Positions 1 through 7,879 of a stretch of 20,509 nt of DNA are shown here, in pieces (position 1 is the stretch's first letter; each line of letters begins with the position of its first letter). Both the position numbers and the translations under genes were made by a program. Location: positions 1 to 20,509 of the forward strand of contig JAEWTV010000039.1 in the NCBI GenBank assembly GCA_023397675.1, in the 5' to 3' direction. Below the pieces are notes generated by a model, which did not search any database, had not been told where the DNA came from, and saw nothing but the letters and a program-made list of their open reading frames with translations. This stretch comes from Bacillota bacterium (GTDB lineage: Bacteria; Bacillota; Clostridia; Acetivibrionales; JANLFN01).

Positions 1-713
1 GTTTGAGACCAGTAACCATTTCGTTGGACGATTATTTTGTCAACAGGCAAAAGACGCCGCTGGACGAAAAAGGCGAATACGACTTTGAAGCGCTGGAAGC
101 AATTGATGTTGAACTATTTAATGAACAACTTGCGTCTCTTATTGCAGGCAGGGAAGTGGAGATACCTATTTTCAATTTTCCCAATGGCTGTAGAGAGAAG
201 ACCGGAAGGAAACTAAAAATTGAAGATGACCAAATAATCATAATTGAAGGTATTCACGGATTAAACGAGAAGCTTACTCAGACCATACCCAAATCCAAAA
301 AGTTCAAAATATATATAAGCGCTATTACTTCAATGAATATTGACAACCATAACAGGATTCCTACTACTGATGCCAGAATCATAAGAAGAATAGTAAGGGA
401 TTTTCAGTTCAGGGGAAGTTCTGCAATCAGTACTATTAAACGATGGCCGTCTGTAAGACGTGGTGAGGAAAAGAATATTTTTCCCTTCCAGGAGGAAGCG
501 GATATTATGTTCAACTCAGCAATGATTTATGAACTAGGTGTGCTTAAAACGTTTGCTGAGCCGCTGCTGGCAGATGTGGACGCATCACAGCCAGAGTATT
601 CGGAAGCCAGAAGGCTGATAGAATTCTTAAGCTATTTCCTTCCTATTGAGGGTAAGGAGATACCGGCCAACTCAATTATAAGAGAGTTTGTCGGAGGCAG
701 CTGCTTCTATTAA
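1..713 (+). CDS. Nucleoside kinase, uridine kinase-like (5' end outside window)
   Basis: This is the C-terminal 237 or so residues of a P-loop kinase of the uridine kinase/phosphoribulokinase family, predicted to phosphorylate a nucleoside with ATP or GTP in the cytoplasm. The frame is open to the window edge, so the TTG at position 3 is an internal Leu codon and not a start. Counting from that codon, visible motifs are SLDDYFVNR (7-15), typical of the stretch after the P-loop, and the Walker-B-like IEGIHGLN (81-88), followed by an Arg-rich stretch (RIIRRIVRDFQFRG, 125-138) of the lid/nucleotide-binding region. The P-loop itself lies upstream. Clostridial members of this family often carry an N-terminal TGS/threonyl-tRNA-synthetase-like region, which cannot be checked here. 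The gene ends in TAA 15 nt before a strong hairpin terminator. Exact substrate is unknown. Confidence 0.85.
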   Translation, partial: LRPVTISLDDYFVNRQKTPLDEKGEYDFEALEAIDVELFNEQLASLIAGREVEIPIFNFPNGCREKTGRKLKIEDDQIIIIEGIHGLNEKLTQTIPKSKKFKIYISAITSMNIDNHNRIPTTDARIIRRIVRDFQFRGSSAISTIKRWPSVRRGEEKNIFPFQEEADIMFNSAMIYELGVLKTFAEPLLADVDASQPEYSEARRLIEFLSYFLPIEGKEIPANSIIREFVGGSCFY

Positions 714-727
714 ACTTTAAAAACAAG

Positions 728-762
728 ATGCTCCGGCGATGTTAAAGTGCCGGAGCATTTTT
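728..762. terminator. Bidirectional Rho-independent terminator
   Basis: A perfect 10-bp stem (ATGCTCCGGC at 728-737 pairs with GCCGGAGCAT at 749-758) has an 11-nt loop and is followed by a T-run on the plus strand (758-762). On the minus strand the same hairpin is followed by CTTGTTTTTA (727 down to 718). It therefore can stop the plus-strand kinase gene and the convergent minus-strand DUF1540 gene. Confidence 0.9.
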
Positions 763-799
763 AGTATGGGATTATTGTTCATGTTGATTGAATTCGTTA

Positions 800-970
800 T
801 CAGTCCTTGGGATAAAATGTTGCACAGTCTGTTTCCTGTGAATCTAAAGCATTTCTTGGCTGAACTTCTATTTTTTCTGCGGTGCAGTGATCTCCGTTTC
901 CATAAAAGGCACATGAATTAACTACGCATTTTACTCTGCTTATTGGGTCTTCGGTTTTGTTTACACGCAT
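800..970 (-). CDS. DUF1540 small cysteine protein (56 aa)
   Basis: A 56-residue protein encoded on the minus strand, from ATG at 970 to TGA at 800. The four cysteines fall in the pattern of the DUF1540 family: C15 and C20 (KCVVNSCAFYGNGDHC), C29, and C49 within TDCATFYP near the C-terminus. The CxxxxC...C...TDCATF arrangement suggests a small metal-binding fold, probably zinc, but this is inference; the family has no established function that I know. The start is set by a strong ribosome site, GGGAGGAAA (minus strand, 984-976), 5 nt before the ATG. It converges on the kinase gene and shares its hairpin terminator. The overlapping longer frame on the same strand (717-914) has no such ribosome site or motif. 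DUF1540 genes are common in spore-forming Firmicutes. Confidence 0.85.
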   Translation of the reverse strand: MRVNKTEDPISRVKCVVNSCAFYGNGDHCTAEKIEVQPRNALDSQETDCATFYPKD

Positions 971-1052
971 TTATGTTTCCTCCCTCAGAAATTTTTATTA
1001 ATAAAAAACATCTAAAGTTATCATTCCTAAGAGGGTGCATTTTATTCTCAGC

Positions 1053-1952
1053 TTACTTAATAAATTCACTTATATCTTTGATTTTTAATCCTCTGTCAAG
1101 AAGTTTCTTGATTGTTGAATCAATATAAATAGAGTCGTAAGCATTAAAATGCATTAATATTATCATACCTTTTGATGTATTTGAGGAAACATACTGTGAT
1201 ACTGAATCTGCAATAGGACCTGCAGCTTCAGTTTTTAAATCATGGTGGTTAAGAACACTTGAAACTGTTTCAAGTGACCATCCAACGGGTATGTAGCCAA
1301 GATCGGCAACTATTTTCATTATTCTTTTCTGTGAATCACCGTCACCGCCTGGAAGCCTGAAATAAGGATATTGAAGCTTCATGCCAGCTACATAGTCTTC
1401 TCCCAGAATTTTTTTCGCGGTAGACTCCCAGCCTGTTATTTGATTTCTAACCTCCTGATCACTTAAAGAAGAAAGCATAGGGTGTGTCTGAGTATGGTTA
1501 CAAACATGATGACCTTCTTCAACAGCTCTTTTCCATAGGTCGGGATAATTTTGCATGCATTTGCCTATAACAAAAAAGGTGCATTTAACCCCGTATTTTT
1601 TGGTTGCATCGAGAACCCTGGTAATAGATCTGCTGTCATTACCGTCATCAAAGGTAAGACTGATTTCGGAATTTTCGGTACTGATCCATTTAACAGGATA
1701 TATTGGCTGCCTTTTTATATTGATAGCGGCTATTATTTTCTTTGCTATATCGGAAGTGCATTTCGGATCGGTAAAAAGGTTAAAGGAATTATTAAAAACT
1801 CCGCTTAAAAAGCTGTTTTGATTATCATCCAAAGCTATACTTGAAGCAGGTTTATCCGTCACCGGAGATTCTGCATAAGCAGGATAAACAGAAGAGATAA
1901 ACAAGACTGTAAAAGTGTAAATCAATACAAGTAATCTTAATAGTTTTTTCAT
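1053..1952 (-). CDS. Secreted polysaccharide deacetylase (CE4 / NodB-homology)
   Basis: A 299-residue carbohydrate esterase family 4 protein, expected to remove N- or O-acetyl groups from a cell-wall or extracellular polysaccharide using a divalent metal. It has a signal peptide (MKK, hydrophobic 5-20, likely cleavage after YAYA-type site AYA at 25-27). The NodB domain motifs are present in order: TFDDG (100-104; Asp102 predicted catalytic base, Asp103 metal ligand), HTQTHP (153-158; His153 and His157 metal ligands), RLPGGD (199-204), and LMHFN (266-270), whose His268 fits the catalytic acid position. The linker at about 28-90 is unassigned and low in known motifs. ATG at 1952 is preceded by AGGGAG. 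The substrate (peptidoglycan GlcNAc or MurNAc, or xylan) cannot be decided from sequence. It is divergent from the hydrogenase cluster. Confidence 0.92.
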   Translation of the reverse strand: MKKLLRLLVLIYTFTVLFISSVYPAYAESPVTDKPASSIALDDNQNSFLSGVFNNSFNLFTDPKCTSDIAKKIIAAINIKRQPIYPVKWISTENSEISLTFDDGNDSRSITRVLDATKKYGVKCTFFVIGKCMQNYPDLWKRAVEEGHHVCNHTQTHPMLSSLSDQEVRNQITGWESTAKKILGEDYVAGMKLQYPYFRLPGGDGDSQKRIMKIVADLGYIPVGWSLETVSSVLNHHDLKTEAAGPIADSVSQYVSSNTSKGMIILMHFNAYDSIYIDSTIKKLLDRGLKIKDISEFIK

Positions 1953-1972
1953 AATTTTGACTCCCTGAAGAT

Positions 1973-2001
1973 ATTATGGTATATATCTATTCTTTTGGCA
2001 A
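1973..2001 (-). promoter_or_regulatory. Candidate promoter of the polysaccharide deacetylase
   Basis: On the minus strand TTGCCA (2001-1996), a 17-bp spacer and CATAAT (1978-1973) match sigma-A elements at 5/6 each. The predicted transcript would begin almost at the ribosome site, giving a very short leader, so this assignment is weak. The rest of the 205-bp divergent gap up to 2157 is AT-rich, and I see no convincing promoter in it for the hydrogenase cluster. Confidence 0.3.
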
Positions 2002-2157
2002 TAAAAAATTATAATTTTTAACTCAATACCTTTTCTTAGTTATGTAAAAAACCTTTATTTGGGCTGTGTTGGTATTCTAAAAATATTAAAAATTAATATA
2101 AATAAAATAAAAAAGTTTATTTCCTAATTGAACTGTGTTAAAAAAGACGGAGGTTTT

Positions 2158-2652
2158 ATGGATATTCACTTAAAGCAATGCAATTTTGAGACTGATAAGG
2201 CGAGGTATGAAAAAATTGAAGAGGTTATAGAAGAATATGGGAAAAGCGAAGGCAGCCTTATTCAGATATTGCATATTGCTCAAAGTATTTTTGGGTATTT
2301 GCCAGATGAACTGCTCAGGTATATTGCCTCTAAATTAGATAAACCACTTTCGGAAGTTTATGGAGTTGTTACTTTCTATTCATTTTTCTCAACAACGCGA
2401 AAGGGCGAAAATACGATAAGAGTATGCCTTGGGACAGCCTGTTATGTAAGAGGAGGAAATAAGATACTTGAGCAGCTCAAAGAGATTTTGGGCATTGGTA
2501 TTGGAGAGACAACTTCCGATGGAAAATTTACATTGGAGGTAATGCGTTGTATAGGTGCCTGCGGGTTGGCACCCGCAATAACTATTAATGATAAGATTTA
2601 CAAACAAGTTAATCCAGAAAAGCTTAAAAGCATTCTTAAAGAATATTATTAA
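2158..2652 (+). CDS. NuoE-like [2Fe-2S] subunit of the hydrogenase complex
   Basis: A 164-residue thioredoxin-like ferredoxin of the NuoE/HndA/HydC (24 kDa) family. It carries one [2Fe-2S] cluster that relays electrons between the flavin subunit and the hydrogenase. The helical N-terminal half (about 15-85) is followed by the cluster ligands C90 and C95 (VCLGTACYVRGG) and C131 and C135 (RCIGACG), the classic C-x4-C / C-x3-C set. I start at ATG 2158 because GGAGG (2149-2153) lies directly before it; the longer frame from TTG 2128 would put this ribosome site inside the coding region. Length is normal for the family. It is first in the cluster and is followed after 20 nt by the NuoF-GltD fusion gene. 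Confidence 0.93.
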   Translation: MDIHLKQCNFETDKARYEKIEEVIEEYGKSEGSLIQILHIAQSIFGYLPDELLRYIASKLDKPLSEVYGVVTFYSFFSTTRKGENTIRVCLGTACYVRGGNKILEQLKEILGIGIGETTSDGKFTLEVMRCIGACGLAPAITINDKIYKQVNPEKLKSILKEYY

Positions 2653-2672
2653 AAATTAAGGTGGCGGTTTGA

Positions 2673-5600
2673 TTGAAGGATACCATAAAAGTAAGGTCTG
2701 TCTGTGATATTCAAAATATAAAAAAATCCGTTAGGGACAAACTGGAGAAATATCAATATAACGTATTTATTTGTTCAGGTGCAGGATGTATTTCTTCAAA
2801 CAGCCAGGAGGTATTCAAGGAGCTTAAAAGATGCATAAAAAATTATAACCTGAATGATAAGGTACATATATCTGAAACGGGCTGTATAGGCACCTGCGGA
2901 ATTGGACCTGTTATGCTTGTATATCCGGAAGGGGTATTCTATTCAAAACTTACACCAAAAGATATTCCTTCCATTGTGGAATCACATTTTTTATTGGGAA
3001 AAATAAGGCTGGATAAAACTTATTGGGATGGCAATAAAAACGAATTCATACCGTACATAAAAGATATTGATTACTTTACTAATCAAACAAAAATTGCATT
3101 ACGAAATTGTGGTGAAATAGCCTTCTCGTCTATTGAGGAATATATCGCAAAGGATGGATATATGGCAGCAGCTAAAGCACTTTTGGAGATGAAGCCATAT
3201 GAAATTATAGATGTAATCAAGAAGTCGGGTCTAAGGGGAAGAGGAGGCGGAGGCTTTCCTTTGGGGATCAAGTGGGAAGCAGGATTTAATGCGCCCGGAA
3301 AGGAAAAATATATAGTTTGCAATGCTGACGAAGGGGATCCCGGAGCCTTTATGGACAGGAGCCTGCTGGAGGGTGATCCTCATTCGGTTATTGAAGGAAT
3401 GTTGATTGGAGGATATGCAATTGGAGCCAAAAAGGGATTTGTATATGTCAGGGCTGAATATCCTCTTGCAGTTGAAAGGCTTGAGTTGGCAATTCATAAT
3501 GCCAGAAACGCTGAATTGCTTGGCAGCAACATATTAAACAGCGGGTTTGATTTTGACATTGAAATAAGAATTGGCGCCGGTGCTTTTGTTTGCGGAGAGG
3601 AAACAGCACTGATGGCTTCTATACAAGGGGAGAGGGGAGAACCCGGGCAAAAACCGCCATATCCTTTTGAAAAAGGGCTTTTTGGAAAACCGACTATTAT
3701 TAATAACGTTGAGACGTTTGCAAATGTTCCTCCAATTATTTTAAACGGAAGTGAATGGTTTTTATCAGTCGGAACAGGCAAAAGCAGCGGGACAAAAGTT
3801 TTTGCACTTGCAGGTGACATTAATAATACTGGAATTGCTGAAGTACCTCTTGGTACTGTTCTTGGAGATATAATATTTAAAATCGGCGGCGGTTTAAGAA
3901 AAAATAAGGGATTTAAAGCTGCTCAGACAGGAGGACCTTCAGGAGGCTGCATAACCAGGGAACACCTGAATACTCCTGTTGATTATGATGCTCTTATCAA
4001 ATTGGGTACAATAATGGGTTCAGGCGGACTTATCACCATGGATGAGGATACATGTATGGTTGACATTGCCCGTTATTTTATGGAATTTGTACAGGATGAA
4101 TCATGTGGTAAATGTATTCCGTGCAGGGTTGGAACAAAAAGAATGCTTGAAATACTTGAGCGAATAACTAAAGGTAAGGGAAAAGAGGGAGACATTGAGA
4201 TTCTTATCGAGCTAGGGCAGATTATTAGTGATACTGCTATATGCGGTCTGGGTCAGACTGCTCCCAATCCAGTTCTCAGTACAATAAAAAATTTCCGGCA
4301 GGAATATGTGGAACATATAAAATATAAGTACTGCAGAGCCGGTGTTTGCTCCGAAATGTTTATTTCTCCATGCCAGAATGCGTGTCCGGCAGGTGTAAAC
4401 ATACCAGGTTATCTGGCTCTTGTTTCCATAGGCAGATTCAGAGATGCATATAATCTGATACGAAAGGAAAATCCTTTCCCTGCCGTTTGCGGACGTGTAT
4501 GCACGCACCCTTGTGAAAACAGGTGCAGAAGGGCTCAACTGGATGATGCAGTAGCTATCTCTGATTTAAAAAGATATGTAGCGGATTATGTTCTGAAAAA
4601 TGAAAAACCATATATGGATCTTGTATCTCTAAAAAAAGGAAAAAGTATAGGTGTTATTGGTGCAGGGTCTTCTGGTTTAACATGTGCCTATTATCTTGAA
4701 AGGCTTGGCTATGATGTGGAAGTTTATGAATCCCAGCCTGTCGCCGGAGGAGTACTTGCTTTTGGAATTCCTGAATACCGGCTCCCCAAAGAGGTGTTGG
4801 AACAGGAAATCAGGCAGATTGAACAGGTTGGAGTTAAGATTCATCTTAACATGGAAGTAGGCAGGGATATATCTTTTTATCAGCTTAGAAATAAACATGA
4901 TGCAGTTTATATAGCTACAGGTGCACAGTTTTCGAATAAAATCAATATCCCAGGAGAAGAGCTTAAGGATGTTTACCATGGCTTGGAATTTTTAAGGGAT
5001 GTAAATCTGGGCAGGGAAGTAAAGTTATGGAACAAGGTAGTTGTCATAGGCGGCGGAAATACTGCGGTTGACGCTGCAAGAACAGCATTAAGGCTTGGCG
5101 CAAAAGAAGTCACAATTTTATACAGAAGAAATATTGAAGATATGCCGGCTGATAAAAGGGAAATCAGAGATGCGATAGATGAGGGCATAAAGATAATGGA
5201 GCATGTTACACCATTAAGGTTTATAGGAAATGACAGAGTCAGTGAAATTGAATGTGCAAGAATGCAGCTTGGGGAGTTTGATGCCGATGGCAGAAGAAAA
5301 CCTGTTCAGATTCCAGGATCTGAATTCAGAATAAAAGTTGATACGGTAATACCTGCAGTAAGCCAGTATTCTGATTTGCCTTTTATAAACCGGAATGAAG
5401 TGGAGATTACAAAGTGGGGTACCTTTGTAACAGACGATGATACCCTGATGACCAAGGTAAAAGGCGTATTTGCCGGAGGAGATGTTGTACGCGGTTCCGA
5501 CACTGTAATAACTGCAATTGCAGATGGGAAAAAAGCTGCACGCTCAATAGACAAATACCTGGGAGGAAAAGGCATACTTAACACCGGAGAGGAAATAGAA

Positions 5601-5771
5601 ATTCCTGTTCCCCAGGAAGATAAGGAAACTGTGGAACACGAAAGGTTTCCTATGAAATACCTTGACGCAGGTGAGAGAAAAAACAGCTTTGAAGAGGTAA
5701 ATATGGGCTATCATAAATTAAATGCAATTGCTGAAGCAATGAGATGTTTAAGATGCGACAGAAGGGTATGA
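2673..5771 (+). CDS. NuoF-like NAD(H) flavoprotein fused to a GltD/NfnB-like oxidoreductase
   Basis: A 1032-residue fusion. Residues 25-105 form a thioredoxin-like [2Fe-2S] domain (C34, C39, C71, C75). Residues 140-545 are a NuoF/HndC/HydB 51-kDa module with the FMN loop GLRGRGGGGFPLG (187-199), GAGAFVCGEETAL (301-313), and the [4Fe-4S] ligands C478, C481, C484 and C524. Residues 560-1030 resemble the small subunit of glutamate synthase (GltD) and NfnB: Fe-S cysteines C567, C571, C606, C610, C614, C618; FAD site GVIGAGSSGLT (660-670); second Rossmann motif VIGGGNTAVD (791-800) followed by YRR (817-819), which fits NADP(H); GVFAGGDVVRG (931-941); and RCLRC at 1024-1028. The usual HydB C-terminal two-cluster ferredoxin domain is absent. 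TTG start, with AAGGTGG upstream. Its position between NuoE-like and HydA genes implies one complex; NADP(H) use is inference. Confidence 0.93.
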   Translation: MKDTIKVRSVCDIQNIKKSVRDKLEKYQYNVFICSGAGCISSNSQEVFKELKRCIKNYNLNDKVHISETGCIGTCGIGPVMLVYPEGVFYSKLTPKDIPSIVESHFLLGKIRLDKTYWDGNKNEFIPYIKDIDYFTNQTKIALRNCGEIAFSSIEEYIAKDGYMAAAKALLEMKPYEIIDVIKKSGLRGRGGGGFPLGIKWEAGFNAPGKEKYIVCNADEGDPGAFMDRSLLEGDPHSVIEGMLIGGYAIGAKKGFVYVRAEYPLAVERLELAIHNARNAELLGSNILNSGFDFDIEIRIGAGAFVCGEETALMASIQGERGEPGQKPPYPFEKGLFGKPTIINNVETFANVPPIILNGSEWFLSVGTGKSSGTKVFALAGDINNTGIAEVPLGTVLGDIIFKIGGGLRKNKGFKAAQTGGPSGGCITREHLNTPVDYDALIKLGTIMGSGGLITMDEDTCMVDIARYFMEFVQDESCGKCIPCRVGTKRMLEILERITKGKGKEGDIEILIELGQIISDTAICGLGQTAPNPVLSTIKNFRQEYVEHIKYKYCRAGVCSEMFISPCQNACPAGVNIPGYLALVSIGRFRDAYNLIRKENPFPAVCGRVCTHPCENRCRRAQLDDAVAISDLKRYVADYVLKNEKPYMDLVSLKKGKSIGVIGAGSSGLTCAYYLERLGYDVEVYESQPVAGGVLAFGIPEYRLPKEVLEQEIRQIEQVGVKIHLNMEVGRDISFYQLRNKHDAVYIATGAQFSNKINIPGEELKDVYHGLEFLRDVNLGREVKLWNKVVVIGGGNTAVDAARTALRLGAKEVTILYRRNIEDMPADKREIRDAIDEGIKIMEHVTPLRFIGNDRVSEIECARMQLGEFDADGRRKPVQIPGSEFRIKVDTVIPAVSQYSDLPFINRNEVEITKWGTFVTDDDTLMTKVKGVFAGGDVVRGSDTVITAIADGKKAARSIDKYLGGKGILNTGEEIEIPVPQEDKETVEHERFPMKYLDAGERKNSFEEVNMGYHKLNAIAEAMRCLRCDRRV

Positions 5772-5774
5772 AGA

Positions 5775-5957
5775 GTGTACAGTTTACAGTGTACAATTTA
5801 CAGTTAAAAGATAAAAGTGAGTTGACAGTTGACAGAGGACGAGAGGACAGTGAAAATCCAGTGTACAGTTGACAATGTACAGTTTACAGTTAAAAGATAA
5901 GAGCAAGCTGACAGTTGACGAGATGACAAGAGGACAGTTAAAGGTAAAAGGCGAGTG
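5775..5957 (+). repeat. Degenerate heptanucleotide repeat array, duplicated at about 86 bp
   Basis: The 236-nt gap between the fusion gene and hydA is largely repeat. Copy 1 (5775-5851) and copy 2 (5861-5939) align over almost their full length, both running GTGTACAGTT..., then TTTACAGTTAAAAGATAA, then TGACAGTTGAC and AGAGGACAGT. Each copy opens with tandem 7-bp units such as ACAGTTT, ACAGTGT, ACAATTT, ACAGTTA. The palindrome TGTACA occurs twice in each copy, 14 bp apart (5776 and 5790; 5862 and 5876). A weaker tail continues to about 5957. No protein is encoded. It resembles short tandemly repeated elements found between genes in several bacterial groups; a role in regulation is untested. 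Confidence 0.85.
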
Positions 5958-6007
5958 GACAATTGAGTATAGTAGTAAAGGCAGAAAGCGGTATTTGGAG
6001 GTCTTGT

Positions 6008-7795
6008 ATGATTAAATTAACCGTAAACAATAAAAAGGTATCAGCAGAAGAGGGAATGACAATTCTCGAAGCTGCTAAAATGAATAACATAACTATTCCA
6101 AATCTTTGCCATCTTGAAGGTGTACATAAAATAGGCTCATGCAGGATTTGTGTTGTGGAGGTTGAAGGATCAAAGACTCTTCAAGCTGCCTGTGTTACAA
6201 ATATAAAGGATAATATGGTGATCTATACTAATTCAGCACGGGTTAGAAAAGCCCGACAGGTACTTTATGAACTAATGCTTTCAGATCATCCAAAGAACTG
6301 CCTTAACTGTATAAGAAACCAGCATTGTGAGTTTCAGCAGCTTGGAGAAATAATTCAAATTAATACATCAAGATTTGAAGGAGCAATTTCTAAAAATAAA
6401 TCTGACTATTCATCCCCTTCAATCACCAGGGATACATCCAAATGTTTATTATGCAGAAGGTGTGTAACTGTTTGTAATGAGATACAGAATATAGGGATAT
6501 TAAATGTTCAAAAAAGGGGCTTTAATACTGTAATAGCACCTGCAGCCGAAATGCCTATGGACAGTGCCAATTGCATTGGCTGCGGTCAATGTACTCTTGT
6601 ATGCCCGGTAGGTGCTCTGGTTGAGAGGGATAGTACTGAAAAGGTATGGGAAGCCCTTAATGACAAATCGAAAAGGGTTGTTATACAAACAGCTCCTGCC
6701 GTAAGAGCGGCTTTGGGAGAAGAATTCGGTTTTCAGCCGGGAACTGTAGTTACCGGGAAGATGGTTACAGCTCTAAGAGAAATGGGTTTTGACGATGTGT
6801 TTGATACAAATTTTACAGCCGATTTGACTATCATGGAGGAGGGTAATGAACTTCTAAAAAGACTGCGTGAGTCATTGGTCGGAAAAAATGTATCACTTCC
6901 CATGATTACAAGCTGCAGCCCAGGTTGGATAAAATTCATTGAGCATAATTTCCCACAGCAGCTTGAACATTTATCTACATGCAAATCTCCGCATATGATG
7001 CTTGGAGCTCTAGTGAAAAACTTCTATGCAGAAAAAATAGGTGTCGATGCCAATAATATTTTTGTTGTTTCGGTAATGCCGTGTACTGCAAAAAAATTCG
7101 AAATAACCAGGCCTGAAATGCAAAAAAATGGTTTGGCAGATGTTGATGCTGTTATTACAACAAGAGAATTGGCTAAAATGATTAAAAAGGCTGGTTTGAA
7201 ATTTAAAACGCTTGATGATTCATCCTTTGACAACCCATTGGGCTTGTCGTCAGGTGCAGCTGATATTTTTGGAGTTACGGGAGGAGTTATGGAAGCCGCT
7301 TTAAGGACGGTTTATGAAATCCTTACTGGAAGGGAGCTCCCGTTTGAAAACCTGCACATTAAACCTTTAATAGGGTTTGAAAGAATAAAAACCGTTGAAA
7401 TTCCTGTAAACGATACTGTACCTTCATACAGGGAGTTTGAAGGTATTACTTTAAAGGTTGCTGCAGCAAGCGGGACATTTGCGGCACAAAAACTGATGCA
7501 GGAAATCCGGAATGGAACTTCACCTTATCACTTTATTGAGATAATGGGCTGTCCCGGAGGCTGTATTAATGGAGGTGGCCAGCCAAAGCCTGTTAATGAG
7601 ACTATACGTCAAAAAAGGCTTGAAGCTATTTATCAAGAGGATGAAAGTAAACAACTCAGAAAATCACACCTTAATCCAGCTTTGCAAGAGCTTTATGCGG
7701 GATTCCTCAAGGTTCCGTTAGGTTATAAATCACACGAACTTCTGCATACAAAGTATGTAAAAAGAGGAATTTATAATGAATACTTAAAAAAGTAA
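6008..7795 (+). CDS. hydA: [FeFe] hydrogenase catalytic subunit HydA
   Basis: A 595-residue catalytic subunit that reduces protons to H2 or oxidises H2 at the H-cluster. Domains in order: plant-type [2Fe-2S] (C34, C45, C48, C62); His-ligated [4Fe-4S] (H94, C98, C101, C107); two-cluster ferredoxin domain (C146/149/152/156 and C189/192/195/199); H-cluster domain with TSCSPGW (301-307), MPCTAKKFE (357-365) and EIMGCPGGCINGGG (511-524; C515 and C519); and a C-terminal small-subunit-type tail (about 536-585). This is the layout of subunits of trimeric NAD-linked, often electron-bifurcating, enzymes. I start at ATG 6008, 6 nt after GGAGG (5997-6001); the frame extends back to a TTG at 5963 without a ribosome site. 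The first signature has Ser in place of one of the usual two adjacent cysteines. It ends at a terminator. Confidence 0.96.
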   Translation: MIKLTVNNKKVSAEEGMTILEAAKMNNITIPNLCHLEGVHKIGSCRICVVEVEGSKTLQAACVTNIKDNMVIYTNSARVRKARQVLYELMLSDHPKNCLNCIRNQHCEFQQLGEIIQINTSRFEGAISKNKSDYSSPSITRDTSKCLLCRRCVTVCNEIQNIGILNVQKRGFNTVIAPAAEMPMDSANCIGCGQCTLVCPVGALVERDSTEKVWEALNDKSKRVVIQTAPAVRAALGEEFGFQPGTVVTGKMVTALREMGFDDVFDTNFTADLTIMEEGNELLKRLRESLVGKNVSLPMITSCSPGWIKFIEHNFPQQLEHLSTCKSPHMMLGALVKNFYAEKIGVDANNIFVVSVMPCTAKKFEITRPEMQKNGLADVDAVITTRELAKMIKKAGLKFKTLDDSSFDNPLGLSSGAADIFGVTGGVMEAALRTVYEILTGRELPFENLHIKPLIGFERIKTVEIPVNDTVPSYREFEGITLKVAAASGTFAAQKLMQEIRNGTSPYHFIEIMGCPGGCINGGGQPKPVNETIRQKRLEAIYQEDESKQLRKSHLNPALQELYAGFLKVPLGYKSHELLHTKYVKRGIYNEYLKK

Positions 7796-7807
7796 CCAGC
7801 AATAATC

Positions 7808-7834
7808 AAAAGGCCTGTAAAAGGTCTTTTTTTT
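7808..7834 (+). terminator. Rho-independent terminator of the hydrogenase cluster
   Basis: AAAAGGCC (7808-7815) pairs with GGTCTTTT (7823-7830) with one G-U pair across a 7-nt loop, followed by further T to 7834. It lies 12 nt after the hydA stop and separates the hydrogenase cluster from the tRNA nucleotidyltransferase gene. Confidence 0.85.
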
Positions 7835-7879
7835 ATGGTATATTGCTTTTTAGATAGAAAAATTACAGGAATGGTAATT

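Noticed and set aside
717..914. A 65-codon minus-strand frame in the same gap.
   Set aside because: It overlaps the DUF1540 gene in another frame, runs through the terminator and has no ribosome site or recognisable motif.
739..921. A 60-codon plus-strand open frame after the kinase gene.
   Set aside because: It starts inside the loop of the terminator hairpin, has no ribosome site, and lies antisense to the better supported DUF1540 gene.
2105..2150. A possible Rex-type redox operator upstream of the hydrogenase cluster (GTGTTAA near 2135).
   Set aside because: Only a half-site is present; the expected TGTTAA-N4-TTAACA dyad is not found.
4600..4660. A frameshift or assembly join creating the NuoF-GltD fusion.
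   Set aside because: The frame is continuous, with the Fe-S linker domain intact on both sides and no internal ribosome site, so a true fusion is more likely.
5772..6007. A CRISPR array in the repeat region before hydA.
   Set aside because: The repeats are degenerate 7-bp units without regular unique spacers, and no cas gene is nearby.
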